Shown here piece after piece: positions 1 to 7,594 of a DNA stretch of 46,916 nucleotides; position 1 is the stretch's first letter; every line of letters begins with the position of its first letter. This DNA is from Actinomycetes bacterium. Lineage in GTDB: Bacteria; Actinomycetota; Actinomycetes; Streptosporangiales; Streptosporangiaceae. Made by a program: the position numbers and the translations under genes. The DNA lies in assembly GCA_021792405.1 (NCBI GenBank), contig JAJYUU010000012.1, positions 1 to 46,916 on the forward strand, read 5' to 3'. The notes under the pieces are model-generated. The model worked only from the letters and a program-made list of their open reading frames with translations. It was not told the DNA's origin and searched no databases.

Positions 1-2178
1 GTGATTCCGGCATCCAAGCGCCGGCTAGCGAGCATTGCGCTGATCGTCGCGGCGCTACTCGGCGTGCTCAGCTTCCGCCTGTATGACCTGCAGATCCGCA
101 GCCAGGCTAGTTACGCGGCGCTCGCCAGCCAGGACCAGGTGCGGGAGATCGTCACGCCGTCCGTCCGCGGCGAGATCCTCGATGACACCGGTCAGGTCAT
201 GGTCGGCCGTCAGTCTGAGCTGGTCGTCGCGGTGAACATGGCGACTCTCGGGCAGCAGGCCGACGGCGGCACGGCGGAACTGGCCCGGCTTGCCGGGTTG
301 CTGAAGATCAGCGACAAGACCCTGCAGGAGCGGGTGCGGATCTGCACAGTCGGCGTGCCGCAGCCGTGCTGGCAGGGCTCGCCCTACCAGCCGATCCCGG
401 TCGCGCAGAACGTGCCGCAGCCGGTGGCGCTGCAGCTGATGGAGGACAAGGGCGCGTTTCCCGGCGTGTCTGCCGATATCGAGCCGGTCACCCAGTACAA
501 CCAGCCGCTCGCCACAGACGCCGCCCAGATGCTCGGCTACCTGCAGCCGATCACCGCGCAGGAGCTTGCCGCCCTGCATCAGCCGGTGACCGGCTTCACC
601 GGCGAGGACCTGGTCGGCCAGTCCGGGCTGGAGGCGGAGTACGAACCGCAGTTGCGCGGCACTACCGGCATCGACGAAGTGGCCGTCAACGCCGGCGGCC
701 AGGTCACCTCGACGATCAAGGACATCAAGCCGGTCGCCGGCGACAACCTGATCACCAGCATCAACGGTCAGCTTCAGCAGGACACCGAGAACATCCTGGC
801 GAACTCGGTGCACCAGGCCCAGCTGTCTAACCCCGGCGCCAACTCCGGAGCCGCGGTCGTGATGACCACTACCGGCCGGATCGTCGCGATGGCCAGCTAC
901 CCGACCTACAACCCGGCGATCTGGAGCACGGGGCTCTCGGAGCGGCAGTACCAGCGGCTGATCGGAACCAGCAGCAACGCCGGGCCGATCCTGGAGCGGG
1001 TGACGCAGGGCCAGTACGCGCCCGGATCCACCTGGAAGATCACCACGCTCTCGGCGGCGATCAGGTTCGGCGACTCGCTCTACAGCAGCTACAACTGCCC
1101 CGCCGCGTTCACCGTTGACGGCCACGCCTTCCACACCGACTCCGGCAGCCTGGGGCCGATCTCCCTGCATGAGGCGCTTGTGGTGTCCTGCGATACCGTC
1201 TTCTACGAGCTCGGGTACCAGATGTGGCAGGCTGACGATCGCAAGGCTGACACCGTGACTACCCCCCATGCACCGGTGCAGTTCGAGCAGAAGATCGAGA
1301 TGGACTGGGGATTCGGCAAGCCGACCGGCGTCGATCTGCCCGGCGAGAACATCGGCACGATCCCGACCAGGGAGTGGCTCTACTACTTCTGGAAGGACAA
1401 CGCCAACACCGGCCAGGACTGGTGCAAGTACGGCCGGGTGAACGGCAACTACATCCAGCAGATCGAGTACAACGACTGCAAGTTCGGCAACATCTGGGAG
1501 CCAGGCCAGGCGATTATCGCCTCGATCGGGCAGGGCTACATCGCGGTCACGCCGCTGCAGCTAGCAGACGCCTACGTCGCGCTGGCCAACGGCGGCACGC
1601 TGTACAGCCCGCGGATCGGTGAGGAACTGGTCAGCCCGAGCGGCAAGGTGGTTCAGCGGATCAACCCGCCGGTCGTCGGTCACGTGCCCGCCAGCCAGCG
1701 CACGCTCGCCTACATGCGCTCCGCGCTGCAGGGAGTGGTGACCTCTGGTACGGCGGCTGGCACCTTTGCCGGCTTCCCGCTGAACAAGCTGTGCGTGGCA
1801 GCGAAGACCGGAACCGCTCAGGTGGTCAACAGCAATGACACGTCGGTGTTCGCCTCGTTCGCGCCGTGCAATCATCCGCAGTACGTGGCGGTCATGATGA
1901 TTCCCGATGCTGGCTATGGCGCCGACGTGTCCGGTCCTGGCGTCCGGCAGATCTGGGACGCGATCTACGGCCTGCAGGGCCACAAGGCTGCGCTGCCGGG
2001 TGGCCAGCTGCCCGCGCTGCCGCACATCACCGCCGCGGGGAACGTCGTGCAGACCGCCGCCGCCCCGGTGCTGCTCGGGCAAGGGCCGGCCAGCATCCCG
2101 GCGGCGGGGGCGCAGCCGTGGGTGCCGCTGCCGGCCGATGTAGCTGTCGGCGGCAAGTCGGGGAGGCTCGCCGGATGA
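1..2178 (+). CDS. mrdA: Penicillin-binding protein 2 (class B transpeptidase), possibly lacking a few N-terminal codons
   Basis: This is a membrane-anchored peptidoglycan transpeptidase that cross-links wall during elongation, acting on the outer face of the membrane with RodA. A single hydrophobic segment at about residues 10-27 follows SKRR. The PBP-dimer motif SVRGEILDD lies near residue 54. The three active-site motifs are visible: STWK (S343-K346, Ser nucleophile), SCD (S396-D398, in place of SxN, as in some actinobacterial PBP2) and KTG (K602-G604). The reading frame is open from base 1, where a GTG sits; the true start could be slightly upstream of the window. The stop overlaps the rodA ATG (ATGA), so the two are translationally coupled. 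In related genomes mreB-mreC-mreD lie just upstream; that part is outside this window. Confidence 0.93.
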   Translation: MIPASKRRLASIALIVAALLGVLSFRLYDLQIRSQASYAALASQDQVREIVTPSVRGEILDDTGQVMVGRQSELVVAVNMATLGQQADGGTAELARLAGLLKISDKTLQERVRICTVGVPQPCWQGSPYQPIPVAQNVPQPVALQLMEDKGAFPGVSADIEPVTQYNQPLATDAAQMLGYLQPITAQELAALHQPVTGFTGEDLVGQSGLEAEYEPQLRGTTGIDEVAVNAGGQVTSTIKDIKPVAGDNLITSINGQLQQDTENILANSVHQAQLSNPGANSGAAVVMTTTGRIVAMASYPTYNPAIWSTGLSERQYQRLIGTSSNAGPILERVTQGQYAPGSTWKITTLSAAIRFGDSLYSSYNCPAAFTVDGHAFHTDSGSLGPISLHEALVVSCDTVFYELGYQMWQADDRKADTVTTPHAPVQFEQKIEMDWGFGKPTGVDLPGENIGTIPTREWLYYFWKDNANTGQDWCKYGRVNGNYIQQIEYNDCKFGNIWEPGQAIIASIGQGYIAVTPLQLADAYVALANGGTLYSPRIGEELVSPSGKVVQRINPPVVGHVPASQRTLAYMRSALQGVVTSGTAAGTFAGFPLNKLCVAAKTGTAQVVNSNDTSVFASFAPCNHPQYVAVMMIPDAGYGADVSGPGVRQIWDAIYGLQGHKAALPGGQLPALPHITAAGNVVQTAAAPVLLGQGPASIPAAGAQPWVPLPADVAVGGKSGRLAG

Positions 2179-3494
2179 GCTACTGGCGCAGCTCCCCGGA
2201 CCTGACCAAGCGGCGGCTGTCGCCGCCGGCGTCAGGCTCGGCTGCCTACCGCGGCCTGCCGCCAGTCCGGCTCGACGGCGGTACCGCCCGAAGGGTCGTC
2301 CTGCCGCCTGGCCCGGACTTCGGCCGCGGCGGCCGGAGCAGGCTGCGGCGGCTATTCGGGCAGGTCTTCGGGTCTGGCTCGGCGCTGCGGCAGCTGGACT
2401 GGATCCTGCTCGCGGCGGTGCTGGCGCTGTGCGGTCTCGGCGCGCTGCTGGTCTGGTCGGCGACCGTAACGAACGGGCCGAGCACTTCGGACCCGTACCT
2501 GGCCAAGAGCATCCTGAATATCTCTCTCGGGCTGGTGCTCATGGCCGCCGTCAGCATGCTCGACTACCGGCAGCTCCGGCAGTACGCGCCGTTCGTGCTG
2601 GCAGCGTCCTGTCTCGGCCTGCTTGTCGTGCTGCTGCCGCTCGGCAGTCTCACCGCGCCGGTGAACGGCGCGAAGTCGTGGATCAGCCTGCCTGGCGGAT
2701 TCCAGATCGAGCCGTCTGAGTACGCCAAGCTGTCCGTCATCTTTGTCGGCGCGATGTTCCTTGGCGACGTTCCACGGCGGGCAGCACGGCCCCGGCTGCG
2801 CGCAGTGGCGATCATGCTCGGCGTGTCGGCGGTGCCACTCGTGCTCGTTCTGGCAGAGCCTGACCTCGGCGTCGTGATGCTGCTGCTGGCACTGATTCTC
2901 GGGATGATCACGCTGTCGGGCATCCGGCTGCGGTGGCTGGCCGCTCTCCTCGCGGTCGGCGTGGCTGGCGTTTTCGGCGTCATCAAGCTGCACCTGCTCA
3001 AGGCCTACCAGGTGAGCAGGCTGTCCTCGTTCCTGCATCCGTCGGCGGATCCGCTGGGGACCGGGTACAGCGCCTTTCAGTCCAAGATCGCGATTGGCTC
3101 GGGCGGGCTGACCGGCCAGGGCCTGTTCCACGGTCAGCTCATTTCCGGCGGGTTCGTGCCAGAGCAGCACACCGACTTCATCTTCGCGGTAGCCGGCGAG
3201 GAACTGGGCTTCGCCGGCTGCCTGGTGATCATCGGGTTGCTCGGCATCGTGCTGCTGTGCGCGATCAGGATCGCGGCACGGGCTGACGATCAGTTCGGCA
3301 TGCTGGTAGCCGGCGGGATCGCCATCTGGTTCGCCGTCCAGGCATTCATCAACATCGGCATGACGATCGGCATCATGCCGGTGACCGGCCTGCCATTGCC
3401 GTTCGTCTCCTATGGCGGCTCAGCCCTGTTCGCCGACATGATCGCAATCGGTGCACTGCAAGCCGTGCACAGGCACCGTGCCGTGTTCTCCTGA
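2175..3494 (+). CDS. rodA: RodA/FtsW-type SEDS peptidoglycan glycosyltransferase
   Basis: This is a multi-pass SEDS protein that polymerises lipid II into glycan strands and pairs with the PBP2 encoded just before it. The start is the ATG in the ATGA overlap with mrdA, giving 439 residues. A charged cytoplasmic N-terminus of about 70 residues precedes the first membrane segment. SEDS features seen include GAKSWI and EPSEYAKL in the middle and the C-terminal stretch with EQHTDFIFAVAGEELG and LPFVSYGGSA. The open frame runs further upstream inside mrdA, but those residues are Arg-rich and unlike the family. The partner being PBP2 (not FtsI) and the position downstream of mrdA favour RodA over FtsW. 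Family call is secure; the exact paralogue name is inferred from context. Confidence 0.93.
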   Translation: MSYWRSSPDLTKRRLSPPASGSAAYRGLPPVRLDGGTARRVVLPPGPDFGRGGRSRLRRLFGQVFGSGSALRQLDWILLAAVLALCGLGALLVWSATVTNGPSTSDPYLAKSILNISLGLVLMAAVSMLDYRQLRQYAPFVLAASCLGLLVVLLPLGSLTAPVNGAKSWISLPGGFQIEPSEYAKLSVIFVGAMFLGDVPRRAARPRLRAVAIMLGVSAVPLVLVLAEPDLGVVMLLLALILGMITLSGIRLRWLAALLAVGVAGVFGVIKLHLLKAYQVSRLSSFLHPSADPLGTGYSAFQSKIAIGSGGLTGQGLFHGQLISGGFVPEQHTDFIFAVAGEELGFAGCLVIIGLLGIVLLCAIRIAARADDQFGMLVAGGIAIWFAVQAFINIGMTIGIMPVTGLPLPFVSYGGSALFADMIAIGALQAVHRHRAVFS

Positions 3495-3518
3495 GCCTGG
3501 TCGCACTGAGGCATCAAG

Positions 3519-3983
3519 GTGTCGAGATCGGCTGCTGCTCAGCAGGCCACGTCGGCTCCCGGTCCGGCAGCAGACGCGCGGCTAGCCGGCCAGTCGGGCG
3601 TGACGCTCGTGCCGCTGACACCGTCTCGTGCCCGCCGGGCGCTGGCGGTGAGGTCCCGTCGGCGATCGGCCGCCCAGCGCAGCCGCGCGTGGACGATTGA
3701 GCATAATGGCCGCCGTTACGCGGTGTTCAGCTCGGACGGCGAACTGCGGGTAACCGATGCCCGGTGCCCGCACCATGGCGGGCCGCTCGCCGACGGCGTC
3801 GTCGGCGACGGTGCGGTCACCTGCCCGTGGCACTGGTACTGCTTCGACCTGCGGACCGGCGACTGCCGGACGGCCGCCGGTTACCGGCTGCGCACCTACC
3901 CGGTGCTGAGCCAGAGCGGGCGGCTGTTCGCCCAACTGCCCGGCGCCGCCCGGCGCCGCCGCTGGTGGCGGCTGCGGCGCTAG
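3519..3983 (+). CDS. Rieske [2Fe-2S] domain protein
   Basis: A 154-residue soluble protein whose second half is a Rieske fold. The cluster ligands are all present: CPHHG with C83 and H85, then CPWHWYCFD with C102 and H105. The spacing and the CPWH box resemble the small subunit of assimilatory nitrite reductase or Rieske components of oxygenases, but no oxygenase or reductase partner lies nearby. The first ~50 residues are Ala/Arg-rich and not recognised. Start is a GTG 24 bases after rodA, with only a weak ribosome-binding site. The stop codon lies inside the stem of a strong hairpin. The electron donor or acceptor cannot be told from sequence. Confidence 0.85.
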   Translation: MSRSAAAQQATSAPGPAADARLAGQSGVTLVPLTPSRARRALAVRSRRRSAAQRSRAWTIEHNGRRYAVFSSDGELRVTDARCPHHGGPLADGVVGDGAVTCPWHWYCFDLRTGDCRTAAGYRLRTYPVLSQSGRLFAQLPGAARRRRWWRLRR

Positions 3984-4006
3984 CCCGAACTTGCGTTCGG
4001 GCTAGC
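3979..4006. terminator. Strong hairpin between convergent genes
   Basis: A perfect 12-bp inverted repeat (GCTAGCCCGAAC / GTTCGGGCTAGC) with a TTGC loop. It includes the Rieske stop codon and sits between that gene and the convergent TSUP remnant. There is no T-run, so it is terminator-like rather than a classical intrinsic terminator; it could serve both strands. Confidence 0.6.
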
Positions 4007-4530
4007 CGGGAGGCTCTGGCCTGGCCCGACCGTCCCGGCCGGCCCAGGGCGCTGCTCGGGCCGCGCGCCGACGGCGCGCCGTGACCGCGAGCCAGCCAGC
4101 ACTACCCGCAAGCAGGATGATGCCGAGCATCCAGCCGAGCGCGGTGGTGCCGACGCCGACATATTTCAGGCCAGATCCGGAGATCACGAGCGTGATCACC
4201 GGGCGGATGAACTTCTCTGGCGCACCCGCTGATAGCAGCGAGCCGATGATCACCGCCGGCCCGCTGCCGAGCACCAGGGAGATCGTGACACCGAATTCGA
4301 CGTGCCCGAACACGAGCGCGCCCGCCACTGCCGCCAGCGTCAGCGGTACGGCCTGGGTGAGGTCGGTGCCGACCAGCCGCGCAGCGCTGATCATCGGGTA
4401 GAGGAACAGCAGCAGGACGATCATGAGCGAGCCGGCGCAGCAGATAAGCGCCGGCGAGGGCCAGCGGCACGGACCCGAGAGTCAGCCAGCCTGCCAGGCG
4501 ATAGCTGACCGTCCCGGCGCGCATGTGCAA
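4002..4530 (-). pseudogene. Remnant of a TSUP (TauE/SafE) membrane permease
   Basis: On the minus strand two pieces of a sulfite/anion exporter of the TSUP family are visible in different frames. The upstream piece (about 4515-4436) reads GTVSYRLAGWLTLGSVPLAL, a first-repeat segment. The downstream piece (from about 4445 to 4002) reads AGSLMIVLLLFLYPMISAA and then VGTDLTQAVPL, which belong to the second repeat. Between them the frame changes and a central segment is missing. The N-terminal third is also absent, because the region upstream is the start of the radical-SAM gene. Intact members have about 250-300 residues with two repeats. I infer an internal deletion plus truncation; a single sequencing error would not restore it. 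Confidence 0.75.
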
Positions 4531-4592
4531 TTTAGGAGGCTGCTGACGGCGTGCCCGGCGGACCGGCCGCCGCGGTCACCGCCCGGCGTCGG

Positions 4593-4598
4593 TACCCT
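4593..4598 (+). promoter_or_regulatory. -10 element for a leaderless start
   Basis: TACCCT lies exactly 6 nt before GTG 4605, which would place +1 on the start codon. This supports 4605 as start of the radical-SAM gene over the upstream GTG at 4551, although that one has a good AGGAGG at 4534-4539. Confidence 0.55.
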
Positions 4599-4604
4599 GT
4601 AACG

Positions 4605-6605
4605 GTGCCTGTGCAGTCGGTGTACCCCCTGCTCGAGCCGCTGCTCCCGCTGGTGCGCAAGCCCATCCAGTACGCAGGCGGCGAGCTGAACTCTGTCGTC
4701 AAGGACTGGGACAGCTGCGACGTCCGCTGGGCGCTGATGTACCCGGACGCTTACGAGGTCGGGCTGCCTAACCAGGGCCTGCAGATCCTCTACGAGGTTC
4801 TCAACGAGCAGGACGGCGTGCTGGCCGAGCGGACCTATAGCGTCTGGCAGGATCTCGAGGTGCTGATGCGGGAGCATTCGGTGCCGCAGTTCACCGTCGA
4901 CAGCCACCGGCCGGTGCGGGCCTTCGACCTGCTCGGGGTCAGCTTCGCCACCGAACTCGGGTACACCAATCTGCTGACCGCGCTGGACCTGGCCCGCATC
5001 CCGCTGGCAGCGGCCGATCGCGGTGAGGAGGATCCGATCGTGCTCGCGGGCGGTCACGCGGCGTTCAACCCGGAGCCGATCGCCGAGTTCATCGACGGAG
5101 CGGTTCTCGGCGACGGCGAGGAGGCCGTGCTGGCGATTACCCGGCTGGTCCGCACCTGGAAGGCGGCCGGGCGTCCGGGCGGACGCGATGGCCTGCTGCT
5201 ACGACTCGCCGTTCGGGGTGGGGTGTACATACCGCGGTTTTACGACGTGTCGTACCGGCCCGACGGGACGATCAGCGCAGTGGTGCCGAACCGGCCGGGC
5301 GTGCCGCGCTCGGTGGCCAAGCACACCGTGACTGACCTGGATTCCTGGCAGTATCCGGCCAAGCCGCTGGTCCCGCTGGCGGAGACCGTGCACGAGCGGT
5401 TCAGTGTGGAGATCTTCCGTGGCTGCACCAGGGGCTGCCGGTTCTGCCAGGCAGGCATGATCACCCGGCCGGTGCGCGAGCGGTCCATCACCGCGATCGG
5501 CTCGATGGTCGAGGCCGGGCTGGCTGCGAGCGGCTTCAGCGAGGTGGGCCTGCTCTCCCTGTCGAGCGCCGACCACAGCGAGATCAACGAGGTTGCCATC
5601 GACCTGGCGGACCGGTACGAGGGCACGAATACCGGCTTGTCGCTGCCTTCGACCAGGGTGGATGCATTCAACGTGACGCTGGCCAATGAGCTCAGCCGGA
5701 ACGGAAGGCGCTCCGGGCTGACGTTCGCCCCGGAGGGCGGGTCCGACCGGATCCGCAAGGTGATCAACAAGATGGTCACCGAGGACGACCTGATCAAGAC
5801 CGTCAGCACCGCGTACGCGAGCGGCTGGCGGCAGGTGAAGTTGTACTTCATGTGCGGTCTGCCGACCGAGACCGACGAGGATGTGCTGGCCATCGCGGCG
5901 CTCGCACAGCGGGTGATCCAGGCAGGCAGGGCAGCGACCGGCCGCAACGACATCCGCTGCACGGTGTCAATCGGCGGATTCGTGCCCAAGCCGCATACCC
6001 CGTTCCAGTGGGCGGCCCAGTGTGATCACGAGACCGTGGATGCACGGCTGAAGGCGCTGGGCGCGGCGATGCGCGCGGACCGGCGGTACGGGAAGGCGAT
6101 CGGCTTTCGGTACCACGACGGAAAGCCGTCGATTGTCGAGGGCCTGCTGTCGCGCGGCGACCGGCGGGTTGCGAAGGTGATCCGGGCGGTCTGGCAGGAC
6201 GGCGGCCGGTTCGATGGCTGGAGCGAGTCGTTTTCCTTTGAGCGCTGGGAGCGGTGCGCGTCGGCAGCGCTGGCCACCGAACCGGTGGACCTGGCCTGGT
6301 ACACCACCCGCGAACGCGGCTATGACGAGATCCTGCCCTGGGATCACCTGGATGCCGGGCTGGAGCGGGACTGGCTGTGGCAGGACTGGCTGGCCGCGAC
6401 CGATGCGTCGGGTGCCGCCGAGGTCGATGACTGCCGCTGGACGCCGTGTTTCGAGTGCGGGGTCTGCCCGGCGATGGGCACTGAGATCGAGGCCGGGCCG
6501 ACCGGGAAGCGTTTGCTGCCGCTGAGTGTTGTAGATGGCAGGTCTTCAGGGGCCGGTCAGGCGCCGGCGATTCAGTCGTTGGCGATGACTGGCGGGGCGG
6601 GGTAA
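4605..6605 (+). CDS. TIGR03960-type B12-binding/radical SAM protein
   Basis: A 666-residue radical SAM enzyme of the TIGR03960 family, of unproven reaction, normally encoded next to its TIGR03936/DUF2344 partner as here. The N-terminus PLLEPLLPLVRKPIQY and GGELNSVVKDWD are family hallmarks. A cobalamin-binding-like domain precedes the radical SAM core, whose cluster ligands are CTRGCRFC (C274, C278, C281). A C-terminal Cys-rich patch (CRWTPCFECGVCPAMG) could hold a second metal centre. An in-frame GTG at 4551 with AGGAGG would add 18 residues unlike the family. I prefer 4605 because of the leaderless promoter and the family N-terminus. The partner gene starts 2 nt after the stop, so they are probably cotranscribed. 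Confidence 0.9.
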   Translation: MPVQSVYPLLEPLLPLVRKPIQYAGGELNSVVKDWDSCDVRWALMYPDAYEVGLPNQGLQILYEVLNEQDGVLAERTYSVWQDLEVLMREHSVPQFTVDSHRPVRAFDLLGVSFATELGYTNLLTALDLARIPLAAADRGEEDPIVLAGGHAAFNPEPIAEFIDGAVLGDGEEAVLAITRLVRTWKAAGRPGGRDGLLLRLAVRGGVYIPRFYDVSYRPDGTISAVVPNRPGVPRSVAKHTVTDLDSWQYPAKPLVPLAETVHERFSVEIFRGCTRGCRFCQAGMITRPVRERSITAIGSMVEAGLAASGFSEVGLLSLSSADHSEINEVAIDLADRYEGTNTGLSLPSTRVDAFNVTLANELSRNGRRSGLTFAPEGGSDRIRKVINKMVTEDDLIKTVSTAYASGWRQVKLYFMCGLPTETDEDVLAIAALAQRVIQAGRAATGRNDIRCTVSIGGFVPKPHTPFQWAAQCDHETVDARLKALGAAMRADRRYGKAIGFRYHDGKPSIVEGLLSRGDRRVAKVIRAVWQDGGRFDGWSESFSFERWERCASAALATEPVDLAWYTTRERGYDEILPWDHLDAGLERDWLWQDWLAATDASGAAEVDDCRWTPCFECGVCPAMGTEIEAGPTGKRLLPLSVVDGRSSGAGQAPAIQSLAMTGGAG

Positions 6606-6607
6606 GG

Positions 6608-7594
6608 GTGGCGCGTCAGCAGCCGGCTGGGCCGGCGCCGCTGCCAGCGGTTCAACGGCTGATAGTCAGATACGCTAAGCGTGGCAGGATGCGGTTCGCG
6701 AGTCACAGGGATATAGCGCGTGCGGTGGAACGGGGTGTCCGGCGCGCCGGGCTACCGGTCGCGCACTCAGCCGGTTTCTCGCCGCATCCGAAGATTTCGT
6801 ACTCTGGCGGCGCCCCCACCGGGGCTGCCAGCGAGGCCGAGTTCCTTGAGATCTCCCTCACGGCAGAGCTTGATCCTGATGTCGTCAGGGACCGGCTGGG
6901 CTCGTCCCTGCCGGAGGGGATCGACGTGATCGAGGTCGCCGACCTGGCCGCCCAGGCGGCGCCCCGGCTCGAGGCCTCGGAATGGCAGGTCGTGCTGCCG
7001 GGGGTCGCGCCGGATGACGCGATCGGAGCAGTCGAGGCGTTTCTCGCCGCCGAGCACGCGGATGTGGAGCGCCTCACCAGCAAGGGAGTCCGCCGGCTCG
7101 ATGCCAGGGCCGGGGTGGTATCGCTGGAGGTAGATCGGCGAGCCACTGCGGAAGCGCCGACTGGATGTGCGATACTTCGAATGGTTGTTCGGCACATGGC
7201 ACCTGCCGTGCGACCCGAAGACATCTTGGTTGCGCTCCGCCATATGTCGGCCCTGGAGCCTGCATCGCCTCCGCTGGTGACGCGGTTGGCTCAGGGGCCG
7301 CTGTGCACTGATGCTGCCGCTGCGTCAGCTGGCTTTCACGGGGCTGCTGCCCTGGGGGCTGCGACCATGGCGGAAGCGCCCCGGCCAGGCAGGCGGGACG
7401 CTGAGCAAGGACAGGTAATGGAAACGTGCCTGGTAGCGGGGGACGCCACGACGGCGGGCACCGCTCCAGCCAGCGCGTACGAACAGCTCCCGCGTGGCGC
7501 GGAGCGGCCCGGTGAGGCCGGCTGCGCCCGGGAGCCTGACGAAAGAGATCGCCCGAATGCTCGAGATCGAGCGACAGAACAGAGAGTCAGCTGA
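6608..7594 (+). CDS. TIGR03936 (DUF2344) radical-SAM-associated protein
   Basis: Partner of the preceding radical SAM protein; in some bacteria the two are fused. The family signature is clear: QRLIVRYAKRGRMRFASHRD near residue 17, then AGFSPHPKISY and GAASEAEFLEI. Roughly residues 15-225 are the conserved domain. The last ~85 residues are a low-complexity, charged tail with no recognisable fold. GTG start 2 nt after the upstream stop, preceded by a G-rich sequence. The tail overlaps the start of rne by 38 nt. A role in tRNA or rRNA modification has been proposed for such pairs, but I cannot derive it from sequence. Confidence 0.85.
   Translation: MARQQPAGPAPLPAVQRLIVRYAKRGRMRFASHRDIARAVERGVRRAGLPVAHSAGFSPHPKISYSGGAPTGAASEAEFLEISLTAELDPDVVRDRLGSSLPEGIDVIEVADLAAQAAPRLEASEWQVVLPGVAPDDAIGAVEAFLAAEHADVERLTSKGVRRLDARAGVVSLEVDRRATAEAPTGCAILRMVVRHMAPAVRPEDILVALRHMSALEPASPPLVTRLAQGPLCTDAAAASAGFHGAAALGAATMAEAPRPGRRDAEQGQVMETCLVAGDATTAGTAPASAYEQLPRGAERPGEAGCAREPDERDRPNARDRATEQRVS

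Noticed and set aside
55-1269. Long minus-strand frame opposite the PBP2 gene
   Set aside because: It is the mirror of the transpeptidase coding sequence, rich in Arg, Asp and Gly, with no family pattern; a normal shadow at this GC content.
1866-2174. Upstream extension of the rodA frame
   Set aside because: It lies inside mrdA, is Arg-rich and unlike SEDS proteins; the ATGA overlap gives a natural start at 2175.
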